Shown piece by piece: positions 55,625-64,000 of a stretch of DNA of 64,000 bases. The translations under genes and the position numbers were made by a program. Numbering within the stretch: position 1 is the first letter of the stretch; every line of letters begins with the position of its first letter. The DNA is from JADKAV01 sp037046735. Its GTDB lineage: Bacteria; Actinomycetota; Actinomycetes; S36-B12; UBA10799. The stretch covers positions 496,001 to 560,000 of the forward strand of contig JBAOHC010000027.1 of NCBI GenBank assembly GCA_037046735.1. Reading direction: 5' to 3'. The notes under the pieces were generated by a model. The model did no database searches. It saw nothing but the letters and a program-made list of their open reading frames with translations, and had not been told where the DNA came from.

Positions 55625-58600
55625 ATGATTCAACGGTTCTTATCCACGCTCGCCTCCGCGAGCCTCGTCGCCGGCGTGGCGGCTGCCGGGGTGGTGACCG
55701 TGGCCACACCCGCAGCAGCCGTCGAACCAGCGACGAATCCGACGCTGCAAGGGTGTGGTATCCCGGTCACGTTGGTCCTGGATGCCTCCAGTTCCATTAA
55801 CGAGGATGATCAACCGAAGGTCAGGGCGGCCGCCAACGCGTTCCTCGACGGGCTCGACAACACCAACTCGACCTCCCGGGTGCTGCAGTTCTCAGGAACC
55901 AGCGCCAACATCACCTTCCCCAGGCGGCCTATCAGCAGCCTGCCCCCCAACCCCTCCAACCTCGCCTTGACCAAGGCGGACATTCAAACCAAGTACCACA
56001 ACGAACAGGGCTACACCTACCCAGGCACGAACTGGGAATCGGCCCTCTGGTTCGCGAACCAACCGGTGAACGAGATTCAAAACGGTCTGGTGGTGTTCAT
56101 CACCGATGGCGACCCCACCAGAGTCGGAACGACGACGAGCACGTCCGCCGCACCTGGCCCGGCCACAGATGCCGCGATCCCCCGCGCGAACGCCCTCAAG
56201 GCACTTGGCAACCGTGTGCTTGCCGTCGGCGTGGCCTTGGGCAGCGACCCTGATTCCAAGGAGCGCCTGAAGAAGGTGTCCGGTCCTACCCTGGTGAACT
56301 CAGTGCCCGCAAACTCCACAATCAATGATTTCGACGTGCTGATCAGCGAGACCTTTGCAGGCCTCGAACAGTCGCTCAAGAACATCGCCACCTCGCTGTG
56401 TCGGGGCGCGATCACGATCCAGAAGCTCACCGACTCCGGTCTCAACGGCACCTATGTGCCCACCTCGGGCTGGAACATCGGCGCCGAGGTGGTTGGCGCC
56501 ACGAACCCCGAGGACTTCACCTGGACCACCCCGGTCAACAACACCGACGAGAGCGTGAGCGGAACTACCGCAGTCGCCCCTACCCTGCCCACCGACCCCG
56601 CTGAAGGCACGGTCCAGTTCCAGTACAAACCAAACGCAACTTGGATCACCAAGGATCCGACGTTACGCATCAGCGAGACTCTGCAGCCGGACTACAACCC
56701 ACGGGTCAACTTCGGTTACCGGTGTGAGTTCCCAGGCAGCACCCGGACCCCTGTTCAGGGTGATCTGACCGTTGCCAATGGCAAGGCCCAGTTCGACGTC
56801 CCCGATATCACCATCGACCAGCGGCTGAGCTGTCTCATCTACAACAAGCACACCACCAGCACCTTGCGACTGCGCAAGACCGTCGTCGGTGGAGGTACGA
56901 CCGCTGATCAGTGGATCATGACCGCAACTGGCCCGGCGAACGCGCCGTCGTACTCGAAGCCCGGAGACCAAGTGGCTTTCGAGACCGTGTGGTCGGGTGT
57001 CGAGTACCAGCTGGGCGAAACGGCACCGGACGGCGAACAGAACAACTACCTCTCCGGTGACTGGACTTGCGACCAGGAGATCGAAGTTACCGGGATCAAC
57101 AAGGACCGCATCACCATCCCCGCCGGGACCACCGAGGTGACATGCAGCGTCACCAACACCCGCAAGGGCGAGCTGGTCGTGAAGAAGTTGACCAACCCGA
57201 CCGGTGCCACGCAGGAGTTCACGTTCAAGCCCACGGGTTGGAACAACAACCAGAACTTCCCCCTGACAAACGGCCAGGAGAAGTCCAGCGGCAAGATCGC
57301 ACCAGGTCAGTACTCGGTGGAGGAGATGGTCCCCGCAGGTTGGTCCTTGACCAACCTGCAGTGTGAGGGTTCGGCTGTGGACCGTGTGGGCAACAAGGCC
57401 AACGTGACCGTCTCGGCGGGCACTCGGGTCACCTGCACCTTCACCAACAGCAAGCAGACCGCGAACCTGCGTCTGCAGAAAGAGGTGCTAGGCGGAGGAT
57501 CCGGCACGAAGGCGGACTGGTTGTTGTCCGCTGATGCCGCGGCACCGTTCGACGGCAAGGACATCGACAAGGTCCCTGGCAACAATGTGGCGTGGGCCGA
57601 GGTGTACTCCGGAGTGACCTACAAGCTGACGGAGTCGGCCGGTCCGGCCAACTACACCCCCGGAGACGTGTGGGTGTGTGTGACCGACGAGGACGACGCG
57701 GCCGAGGTGGTCAACCCAGGCGACGAGGTGTCGCTGGCTCCCGGCGAGTTCAAGACCTGCACGATCACGAACTCGCGCAACCTCGCGCAGTTGAAGCTGG
57801 TCAAGCAGGTCAACGGCACCGCAAGCGCGGACCAGTTCATCCTGACGGCCAAGGCTGACGCGGCCGAGAAGCAGGACCGCAACATCTCCACCCCAGGCGG
57901 TTCCGGTGATTTCGAGGATGTGTACGCAGGCACCCAGTACACCCTTGGTGAGACCGGTCCTGGCGGGTACTCCCCCAGTGATTGGGCGTGTGTGAGCACC
58001 CCGGTCGAGGGTGAGGCATCGGTGCAGGTGCTCAACACCGGCGACAAGATCACCCTGTCCAAGGGTGACCGGGTCACCTGCACCATCCTCAACACCCGCG
58101 ACCTGGGTTCGTTGACGATCACCAAGTCGTTCAACCCGAAGTCCTCGGGCTACGACAAGGCGTTCACCATCGGCTACCAGTGCGGCGACGAGGCCAAGCA
58201 GACCGTCGCGCTCAAGGCCGGGGAGTCCCAGACCATCACGGGCATCCCGACCGGTACCGAGTGCACCGTGTCGGAGGCCAAGCCGACCGATCCGCCGGCG
58301 GGCTGGTCGTTCTCCCAACCGGTCTACGACCCCGCCGATGGCAAGGTCACGGTGACCCGCAAGGACCAGAACGTGTCCGTCACGGTCATCAACGAGATCC
58401 TCAAGCCTGGGATCAACATCGTGAAGACCGGCGTCGGCCACCCAGGTCAACCCCGGCGAAACAGTCACCTACACCTACACGGTGACCAACCCCGGCGACG
58501 CTGAACTGACCGATGTCAAGGTCAGCGATGACAAGTGCGCACCAGTGACCTACCAGTCCGGTGACACCAACGCTGACAGCAAGCTGCAGCCAGGCGAGAC

Positions 58601-59060
58601 CTGGATCTACACCTGCAGCCAGCCGATCACCCTGGCCACCACCAACATCGGCACCGCCACCGGCAAGGACAAGAACGGCCAGGAGGTCTCCGCACAAGAC
58701 TCCTTCACCGTCGCGGTGGTCAGCCCGGTCGTGGTCAAGCAGATCTGCCCGATCGAGCCCAAACTCACCACCCCCAAGGTGAAGAAGGTCGGCAACCGGG
58801 TCCTGGTCAAGAAGATCACAACCAAGAAGAGCAGTTGTGTACTGCTCAAGCCAGTGGTGCTGTGCCGGCCAGTGGCAGCCGCGGCAGCCGGACAGACCGC
58901 CTTCTGCCGCACCACCGTGACCCGCAAGGGCTTCATCCGGGTCAACACCAAGGGCTACGACAAGGTCCGCGTCACCGTCCTGGTGCGCTCCAAGCCCAAG
59001 CCCGACTTCACCGACCGGTGGAAGCCCAACACCTGGCGCAAGAGCTGGCTGCTGAAGTAG
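55625..59060 (+). CDS. Secreted vWA surface protein 3 (frameshifted)
   Basis: About 1144 residues after one repair. Signal peptide MIQRFLSTLASASLVAGVAAAG ... TPAAA. The vWA domain has DASSS at residue 53, PGTNW and FITDGDP. Four or five prealbumin-like modules follow (LRLRKTVVGGGTTADQW, LVVKKLTNPTGATQEF, LRLQKEVLGGGSGTKADW, LKLVKQVNGTASADQF), then DUF5979-like, DUF11-like and the four-Cys C-terminal domain. The last 1.18 kb is nearly the same DNA as in gene 2; the comparison shows exactly one extra G at about 58433 (ACCGGCGTCGG versus ACCGGCTCGG), which breaks the frame. AGGAGG lies 5 nt before ATG 55625. Confidence 0.86.
57877..59060 (+). repeat. Long duplicate of 54241-55423 (3' ends of genes 2 and 3)
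   Basis: 1184 bp here against 1183 bp in gene 2; the single length difference is the extra G at about 58433. Long stretches are identical, including silent sites (TACACCCTTGGTGAGACCGG), so this is a recent duplication or gene conversion. It covers the last prealbumin-like module through to the C-terminal domain. Confidence 0.85.
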
Positions 59061-59069
59061 CCACTTAGC

Positions 59070-59108
59070 GAAAGGGGCCGCACTCCACACCGGAGTGCGG
59101 CCCCTTTC
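59070..59108 (+). terminator. Terminator of surface-protein gene 3
   Basis: GAAAGGGGCCGCACTCC and GGAGTGCGGCCCCTTTC form a perfect 17-bp stem with a 5-nt loop ACACC, 9 bp past the stop. Confidence 0.88.
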
Positions 59109-59162
59109 GTGTGCCGGATAACGATCTGGTCAAGCGATCATCTTTGCCTCTACAGAGGGATG

Positions 59163-59362
59163 TTGCACACAATGCACAGCGGGTTACGCTGCGCACGTTC
59201 GAACGGTTGACCCGATGGGTCTAACGGGGGCAAGGAGGAGATTGTGCCCACGTTCCGTGACGTTCCGGATCACTCAGTCACGCTCTGTGGCCCTCCTGGC
59301 GTCGAACTCCCCCGCCGCTGTGACCCACTGTGCGCACCACAACCACCCTCAGGAGGCCGCTC
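59163..59362 (+). promoter_or_regulatory. Promoter and leader of surface-protein gene 4
   Basis: TTGCAC (59163-59168), 16 bp, TACGCT (59185-59190) is a promoter starting RNA at about 59197. The shared element CGAACGGTTGACCC (59200-59213) ... CGGGGGCAAGGAGG (59225-59238) follows at once. CCTCCTG (59292-59298) can pair either with AGGAGG of the element (59233-59238) or with the Shine-Dalgarno CAGGAGG (59350-59356). Confidence 0.5.
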
Positions 59363-62354
59363 ATGGCTGAGCGAACATGCAGGAACTCGCGCCGAGGCGG
59401 TGTGCTGATCACCGTGCTAGCGCTGCTCTGGCCCTGGCGCCGGGGGCACTGTCCTCAGCAGCACAGGCCTACACTCCCCCTAGTAACGACATCCAGTTCG
59501 AGCTCGAGGGCTGCGACTTCTACAACGGCCTGACTCTGCCGATCGACTTCGGCGGCACCGCCCGGTACGCATGCCCGCAGGGCGAGTACACCCACGGCAA
59601 CCTGGGCAAGGGCTGGAACGAGTTGGACCTCGTCCCCTTCCGCATGACCACCCATAACAAGGTCGACCAGGCTTCGACCTTCAACGTGATCATTGCCGCC
59701 GACTACGTCATCGACGGCACGACGGGCTACGACTTCATCAGCGTCCCGACGATCTTCCGCCAGAGCACACAGGGCTGCAGCGTCAGTTCAGGGGACCTTA
59801 TCGAGACCGACAAGATCACCGGCGGCGAGGACAAGGCCCTGTACCGCGTTCTGACTGTGACGGTCCCGGCAAACGGCGACTGCCAGATCGAGTGGTACAA
59901 CCAACTCGCTATCGGTTCCAGCGAAGTGCCGGGTTCGTCCTTGCAGGCCTACATGTTCGAGGGCGAGGACTTCGGGAACCCCGGCAAGCGCACCGTGCCC
60001 ATTCCGGTCGGTCTCGCGCAGTCGCTGTCCAAGGACATGACCGCGTCGCGGGGCAGCGACCACACCTGGACAGTGAGCAAGCAGGCGACCCCGGCGGTCA
60101 TCACCCAGAACACGTGCAGTGCCACCACCGACCCGATCGAGTTGCCGGTGAGTGTGCAGGTGTCGTGGACGCGATCACCAGCGCAGCCCGGCGCGGTCAC
60201 CATCAACACGACCGTCTATGCCAGGAACCCGGCAGCCCGGGCGCTGACCATGAAGGTCATGGACAGGATCTATGCGGGGACTGGGCAAACACAGTTGCTC
60301 GATACAGCCACTGCCAACAACGTCGTGGTGCCGCCCAACACGAGCAGTTTTGCCGTCCTGACGCACTCCTACACGTGGGCCAATGCCCCGGTGGACGCGG
60401 AGTTCGTCAACGACGTGGCCACCGCGCAGTTCGTGGAAACCGTGCCTGGGGTACCGCTGCCCGGGCCGCTGACGGCGGCCAAGCAGGCCCCGATCGTGAA
60501 TGCGTCTGCCGCCAACAGGACGGCCACCATCACCGATGAGGAGTGGCTGACCGGCCCGGCCGGCGTGCAGTTCTCAGCCGCAGCGCCCAGCATCGGTGCG
60601 TTTGACGGGTACACCGCCGGCACGAAGACGGTGGGCCCGGTGAAGTGGGGCTCTGGAGTCCAGAACGGATCGAACTCGTTGACCTTCGCCAAGACGCTCT
60701 ACATCCCCAAGGGCACGTCGGGCACTGGGCAGCTCAAGGACATCGCCAAGGTCACCGGCTTGAATGGCGTCACCAGCGAGGCGACCGCGGCCATCGACCT
60801 CGACATCACCACGTTGGCCACACTGACCATCCGCAAGAGCATTCCGGACGTGCTGACCGGCGACGAGACGGCCACATTCACCTTCGACGTCAAAGACAGC
60901 GAGGGTCACGGTCGTCGCCGACGACCTGCCGATCACGTTCACCGCGGGCCAGACCAGCCAGACCACCGACGTGTCGAATCTGGCGCCGGGCGTTTACACC
61001 GTGGTCGAAAACCCGACCGCAGGGCTGGGACACCCCCGGTGCGCCGGTTGAGGTCGATCTCAGCGGTACGACCTGCGCCGGCACTGCGCCGTTCATCAAC
61101 ACCCACGCGCCGGCCACGGCCACCGCGATCAAGGTGACCGACCCGGCCGGGCAGTCCGGCGGTTGGGACATGACGCTCACCGGTGGCGAATCACCGGAGA
61201 CCGTTGCCACCGACGAGACTGGAACGGCGGCGTTCAGCCCATTGGCGGAGGGGTCGTACACGATCACCGAAACCATGAAGAACAACTGGGAGTTCGTCGA
61301 GCAGTCCGGCGACTGTGAGTTCACGGTGGACTACCCCCGCGACGCGGGCAAGCAGTTCACGTGCACCCTGACCAACAAGCGCAGCATCGCGCAGTTGGGT
61401 CTGGTCAAGCGAGTTGTGCCGGCCGGCGACCCGACTCAGTGGTCGCTGTCGGCGGTTTCGGCCAGCAGCGCGTACAACCAGAAGGACATTACGGGGGCCG
61501 CTGGCGGGACCGGTGGGCCGCGCGATGTCTACGCCGGTATGACGTACAACCTGTCCGAGGCGGGTTCAGTCGCTGGTTACACCAACGGCCAGACCTGGGT
61601 CTGCACCTCCGGTGGCACACCCTACGCCGGCCAGGACGGGGCGACGGTGACCCTGCAGCCCGGTGACGTGGTGAGCTGTGAGATCACCAACAGCCGCGAC
61701 ACCGGTGCCGTGCAGATCACCAAGGAGTTCAACCCGCTCAGCAGTGGTTTCGTGGGATCATTCACGGTTGCGTACTCCTGCGTCAACGGCTCCACACCGG
61801 TGACTGCCGGCACCGCTGAGCTGACGGCCGGCCAGTCGACGACCGTCGACGGACTGCCCACGGGCACGGTCTGCACGGTGACCGAGCCGACGTTGCCCGC
61901 CGCTCCGAGTGGGTGGCAGTTCAACAATGCGACCTTCGTCCCCGGCGACGGCAAGGCGACTGTCACGACAGCCGGCGAAACGGTCGCGGTGCGGGTCGTG
62001 AACTCGATCAGCGCGGTGAGCCCCGAGAACGTGAAGCAGCGCTGCCCGATCAATCCGACGCTGCCCGGGGCGAAGGTCACGAAGGTCGGCAACCGCGTGC
62101 TGGTGAAGAAGGTCAAGACCAACAACGCGTGTGCGTTGGTCAAGCCGGTCGTGCTGTGCCGCCCGGTCGCACACGCGGCCTTGGGTGAGACCGCCTTCTG
62201 CCGCACGGTGACGACCCGCAAGGGGTACGTCAAGGTCAAGACCCGCGGCTACGACCGGGTCCGCGTCACCGTCATCGTCCGGGCCAAGCCGAAGCCCGGG
62301 TTCGGCGATGACTGGAAAGCCAGCACCTGGCGTAAGTCCTGGCTGCTGAAGTGA
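59363..62354 (+). CDS. Secreted multidomain surface protein 4 without vWA domain (three frameshifts)
   Basis: 996 residues after three repairs. A missing base near 59415 splits the signal peptide (MAERTCRNSRRGGVLITV, then ASAALALAPGALSSAAQA). An extra base near 60904 and another near 61024 break the middle (VTVVADDLPITFTAGQTSQ; AGWDTPGAPVEVDL). The first ~430 mature residues (YTPPSNDIQFELEGCDFYNG ...) form an unrecognised beta-rich domain. Prealbumin-like modules (IRKSIPDVLTGDETATF, IKVTDPAGQSGGWDMTL, LGLVKRVVPAGDPTQWSL), a DUF5979-like module (ITKEFNPLSSGFVG) and the four-Cys C-terminal domain ending TWRKSWLLK follow. AGGAGG precedes ATG 59363. It may be damaged for real, but net length fits sequence errors. 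Confidence 0.8.
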
Positions 62355-62361
62355 GGTGACG

Positions 62362-62396
62362 CGAAGGGCCGCACTCCACGTGGGTGCGGCCCTTCG
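62362..62396 (+). terminator. Terminator of surface-protein gene 4
   Basis: CGAAGGGCCGCAC and GTGCGGCCCTTCG form a perfect 13-bp stem around TCCACGTGG, 7 bp past the stop. It closely resembles the gene 2 and gene 3 terminators. Confidence 0.85.
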
Positions 62397-62420
62397 TGCT
62401 GTGGGCGGTGAGGTAGGTCT

Positions 62421-62640
62421 GTGCCCGCCCAGCAAATGGGCAGCGCGTTGCCATTGTCCACTATTCACAGCAACAACTGCCCATTGCCTCCGCGGCCCCC
62501 GCCACCGGCAGCGATGGGCGACTCGTTGGCCATTCCCTACGGCGTGTCACGGCAACAACTGCCGCCTCCCCGAGCCCCCGCCACCGGCAGCGAATGGGCA
62601 CTCGTTGCCATTCCCTACGGCGTGTCACAGCAACAACTGC
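62421..62640. repeat. Intergenic tandem repeat, period about 79 bp
   Basis: Two good copies start with GCCACCGGCAGCGA at 62501 and 62580 and run through CTCGTTG, CCATTCCCTACGGCGTGTCAC and GCAACAACTGCC; a diverged third copy precedes them from about 62421. GAATGG...CCATTC could form a small hairpin in each. It lies between convergent transcription units and I see no gene in it. Confidence 0.7.
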
Positions 62641-62647
62641 CCAACGC

Positions 62648-63026
62648 CTACGAGGGCCGCACACTCCAGGCGTGCTCCAAGGCGGCCCGCGCCTGCTTCT
62701 TGTCCGCCACATCCAGATATCCGACGCCCACCCAGTACCACGTGAGCCAGTCGTCGGGATCGGCCTGCGCATCAACGATCCGCTGCTCCAGCGTGCGCTC
62801 GTCGACGAACTCCACCTGCTCGCCCAACTTCTGCATGCGGAAGCCGAAACTCACCTCACGCCACACCAGAACGCCGGCCACGACCGGCAGGATCAGTACT
62901 GCCAACCCCAGCCCGATAGCCGCCGGGCTCGCCCGACGCTATGAAGTCCCAGCCCCGCCACACCACGAAGCCGGCGTAGACGAAGAAGAGCCCCGCCATG
63001 ATCAGGGCCATGCGCCGTCCGGTCAC
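62648..63026 (-). CDS. Small membrane protein next to dapB (frameshifted)
   Basis: About 125 residues after removing one base near 62925-62945. There are two membrane helices (MALIMAGLFFVYAGFVVW and IGLGLAVLILPVVAGVLVW) and a soluble C-terminus with a TPR-like end (DDWLTWYWVGVGYLDVADKKQARAALEHAW). A membrane protein in this position beside dapB is conserved in actinobacteria (Rv2772c-like). The function is unknown. GTG 63026 overlaps the dapB stop as GTGA. Confidence 0.7.
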
Positions 63027-63754
63027 GGCAGTCCCAGGAAGGCATCCAGCCCGACGGTCAGCCCCGGATGCCCACCGACCTCGCGCACCCCGAGCACCAC
63101 GCCCGGCATGAAACTGGCCCGATCCAGGCTGTCGTGGCGGATGGTCAGGGTCTCCCCCACCCCTCCGAGCAGTACCTCCTGATGGGCGATCAAGCCCCGC
63201 AGGCGCACGGAATGCACTCGGACATCACCAACGGACGCCCCCCGGGCACCGTCCAAAGCACTGCTGGTGGCATCAGGCGACGGACGCCCAGCGCGCGCCT
63301 GCGCGATCAGTTCAGCTGTCCGCACCGCGGTCCCGCTGGGTGCATCCACCTTGTCCGGGTGGTGCAGCTCCACGACTTCGACCGATTCGAAGAAGGGCGC
63401 CGCCACCGCAGCAAAACGCATCATGAGCACAGCCCCGATGCTGAAGTTCGGCGCGACCAGCACCCCCACCTCGGGGTGGTCGGCCAGCAACCCCGCTACA
63501 GCCTGCAGCCGCTCGTTGTCGAAGCCGCTGGTCCCGACCACCACGTGCACGCCGCGCGGAATGCAGTGTTCCAAAGTCGACATCACCACGTCGGGGGCCG
63601 TGAAGTCGACCACCACGTCGCAGTCGTCGACCAGGCTCAGCGGATCCCCGAGGTCCACTCGGGCCAGCAGTTCCATCTCGTCGGCGGCCTCGACCGCGTC
63701 ACACACGGCCGCGCCCATCCGCCCGGCCGCCCCCACCACACCGACCCTGATCAT
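63023..63754 (-). CDS. dapB: 4-hydroxy-tetrahydrodipicolinate reductase
   Basis: 243 residues. It uses NAD(P)H in the lysine/diaminopimelate pathway that feeds peptidoglycan. The dinucleotide site is RVGVVGAAGRMG. VVGTSGF, VLVAPNFSIGAVLMMRFA and the catalytic signature ELHHPDKVDAPSGTA are present. ATG 63754 has GGAGG 5 nt upstream. It follows the M16 peptidase gene by 14 bp, as in mycobacteria. Confidence 0.95.
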   Translation of the reverse strand: MIRVGVVGAAGRMGAAVCDAVEAADEMELLARVDLGDPLSLVDDCDVVVDFTAPDVVMSTLEHCIPRGVHVVVGTSGFDNERLQAVAGLLADHPEVGVLVAPNFSIGAVLMMRFAAVAAPFFESVEVVELHHPDKVDAPSGTAVRTAELIAQARAGRPSPDATSSALDGARGASVGDVRVHSVRLRGLIAHQEVLLGGVGETLTIRHDSLDRASFMPGVVLGVREVGGHPGLTVGLDAFLGLP

Positions 63755-63768
63755 TGCTGCCTCCTTCA

Positions 63769-64000
63769 CTACACCGGTCCGACCGCGGCCTCCACGACCG
63801 GTCCGGTGAGAATCTCGCGAGCGAGGGCACAGACATCATCGGTGGTCACGGCGGACACCCGCCGCAAACCCTCGTCGAGGCCCACAATCTCATCATCGAA
63901 CAGCGCCCGGGTGCCCAGGCGCATCAGCCGCATCCCGGGGTCCTCCAGATCGAGCACCATCTGGCCTTTGACCTGTCCCTTCGCGCCCTCGACCTCAAGG
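63769..64000 (-). CDS. M16 family zinc peptidase (3' end only)
   Basis: The last ~76 residues (…EVEGAKGQVKGQMVLDLEDPGMRLMRLG… to EAAVGPV). KGQ-x-VL-x-LEDPG-x-RMxRLG is typical of the C-terminal half of actinobacterial insulinase-like peptidases (PepR type) found just upstream of dapB. The HxxEH zinc motif would be off the right edge. Confidence 0.8.
   Translation of the reverse strand, partial: LEVEGAKGQVKGQMVLDLEDPGMRLMRLGTRALFDDEIVGLDEGLRRVSAVTTDDVCALAREILTGPVVEAAVGPV

Noticed and set aside
59363..61030. Phase variation explaining the gene 4 frameshifts
   Set aside because: Breaks are not in long homopolymers or short tandem repeats, and similar breaks hit housekeeping genes, so sequence error fits better.
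47974..62354. LPXTG sortase signals at the protein ends
   Set aside because: None of the four C-termini has LPXTG, a hydrophobic helix and a positive tail; all end in the Trp-rich W-L-K/R motif.

Overview
The window is chromosomal DNA from a high-GC actinobacterium (class Actinomycetes). The evidence is lineage-specific genes and gene order: a mycobacterial-type integration host factor (mihF), a BldD homologue, PyrR with its RNA site, two 13E12/DUF222 HNH proteins, a Septum_form protein, a PriA-like HisA, and the layouts pyrR-B-C-X-carA-carB-pyrK-D-F-mihF-gmk-rpoZ-coaBC and trpE...trpC-B-A-dsbA-lgt / gltB-gltD / pyk. The source reads like a draft or long-read assembly. I count about 14 single-base indels that break otherwise normal genes, including essential ones, and most are extra bases.

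Layout. 1-2435: the 5' part of an FAD oxidoreductase gene and an RNase E/G gene. 2990-15663 (minus): one long run, mostly with ATGA/GTGA stop-start overlaps, that makes UMP from bicarbonate, glutamine and aspartate, with gmk, rpoZ, mihF and coaBC behind it. A PyrR-binding RNA overlaps the pyrR ribosome-binding region. 15843-16325 (plus): divergent bldD. 16339-24016 (minus): pyruvate kinase and glutamate synthase. 24206-32404: a hydrolase, two inverted HNH paralogues, and between them lgt, a DsbA-like protein and trpABC. 32457-37594 (minus): DUF2752 protein, a two-component system fused by overlapping starts to the trpE membrane-protein operon, and hisI. 37637-40059: an inserted block between hisI and hisF holding a Septum_form protein, a 70-72 bp tandem repeat, a toxin-antitoxin pair with its operator, and debris. 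40060-45217: hisF, hisA, an alkyl-DHAP synthase-like oxidase, and a divergent TetR-glpD pair.

45300-62400 is the most distinctive part: four consecutive large secreted proteins, each a self-contained transcription unit with its own promoter, a 130-165 nt leader with a shared element, and a near-identical terminator hairpin. Three begin with a von Willebrand A domain with a MIDAS motif, one with a different beta-rich domain. All four carry prealbumin/SpaA-like and DUF5979-like modules and end in the same ~108-residue domain with four invariant cysteines and a Trp-rich tail, with no LPXTG signal. The second contains 13 perfect tandem copies of a 315 bp (105-residue) module.

62648-64000 (minus): a small membrane protein, dapB and the end of an M16 peptidase gene. 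I saw no rRNA, tRNA, CRISPR array, prophage or insertion sequence.
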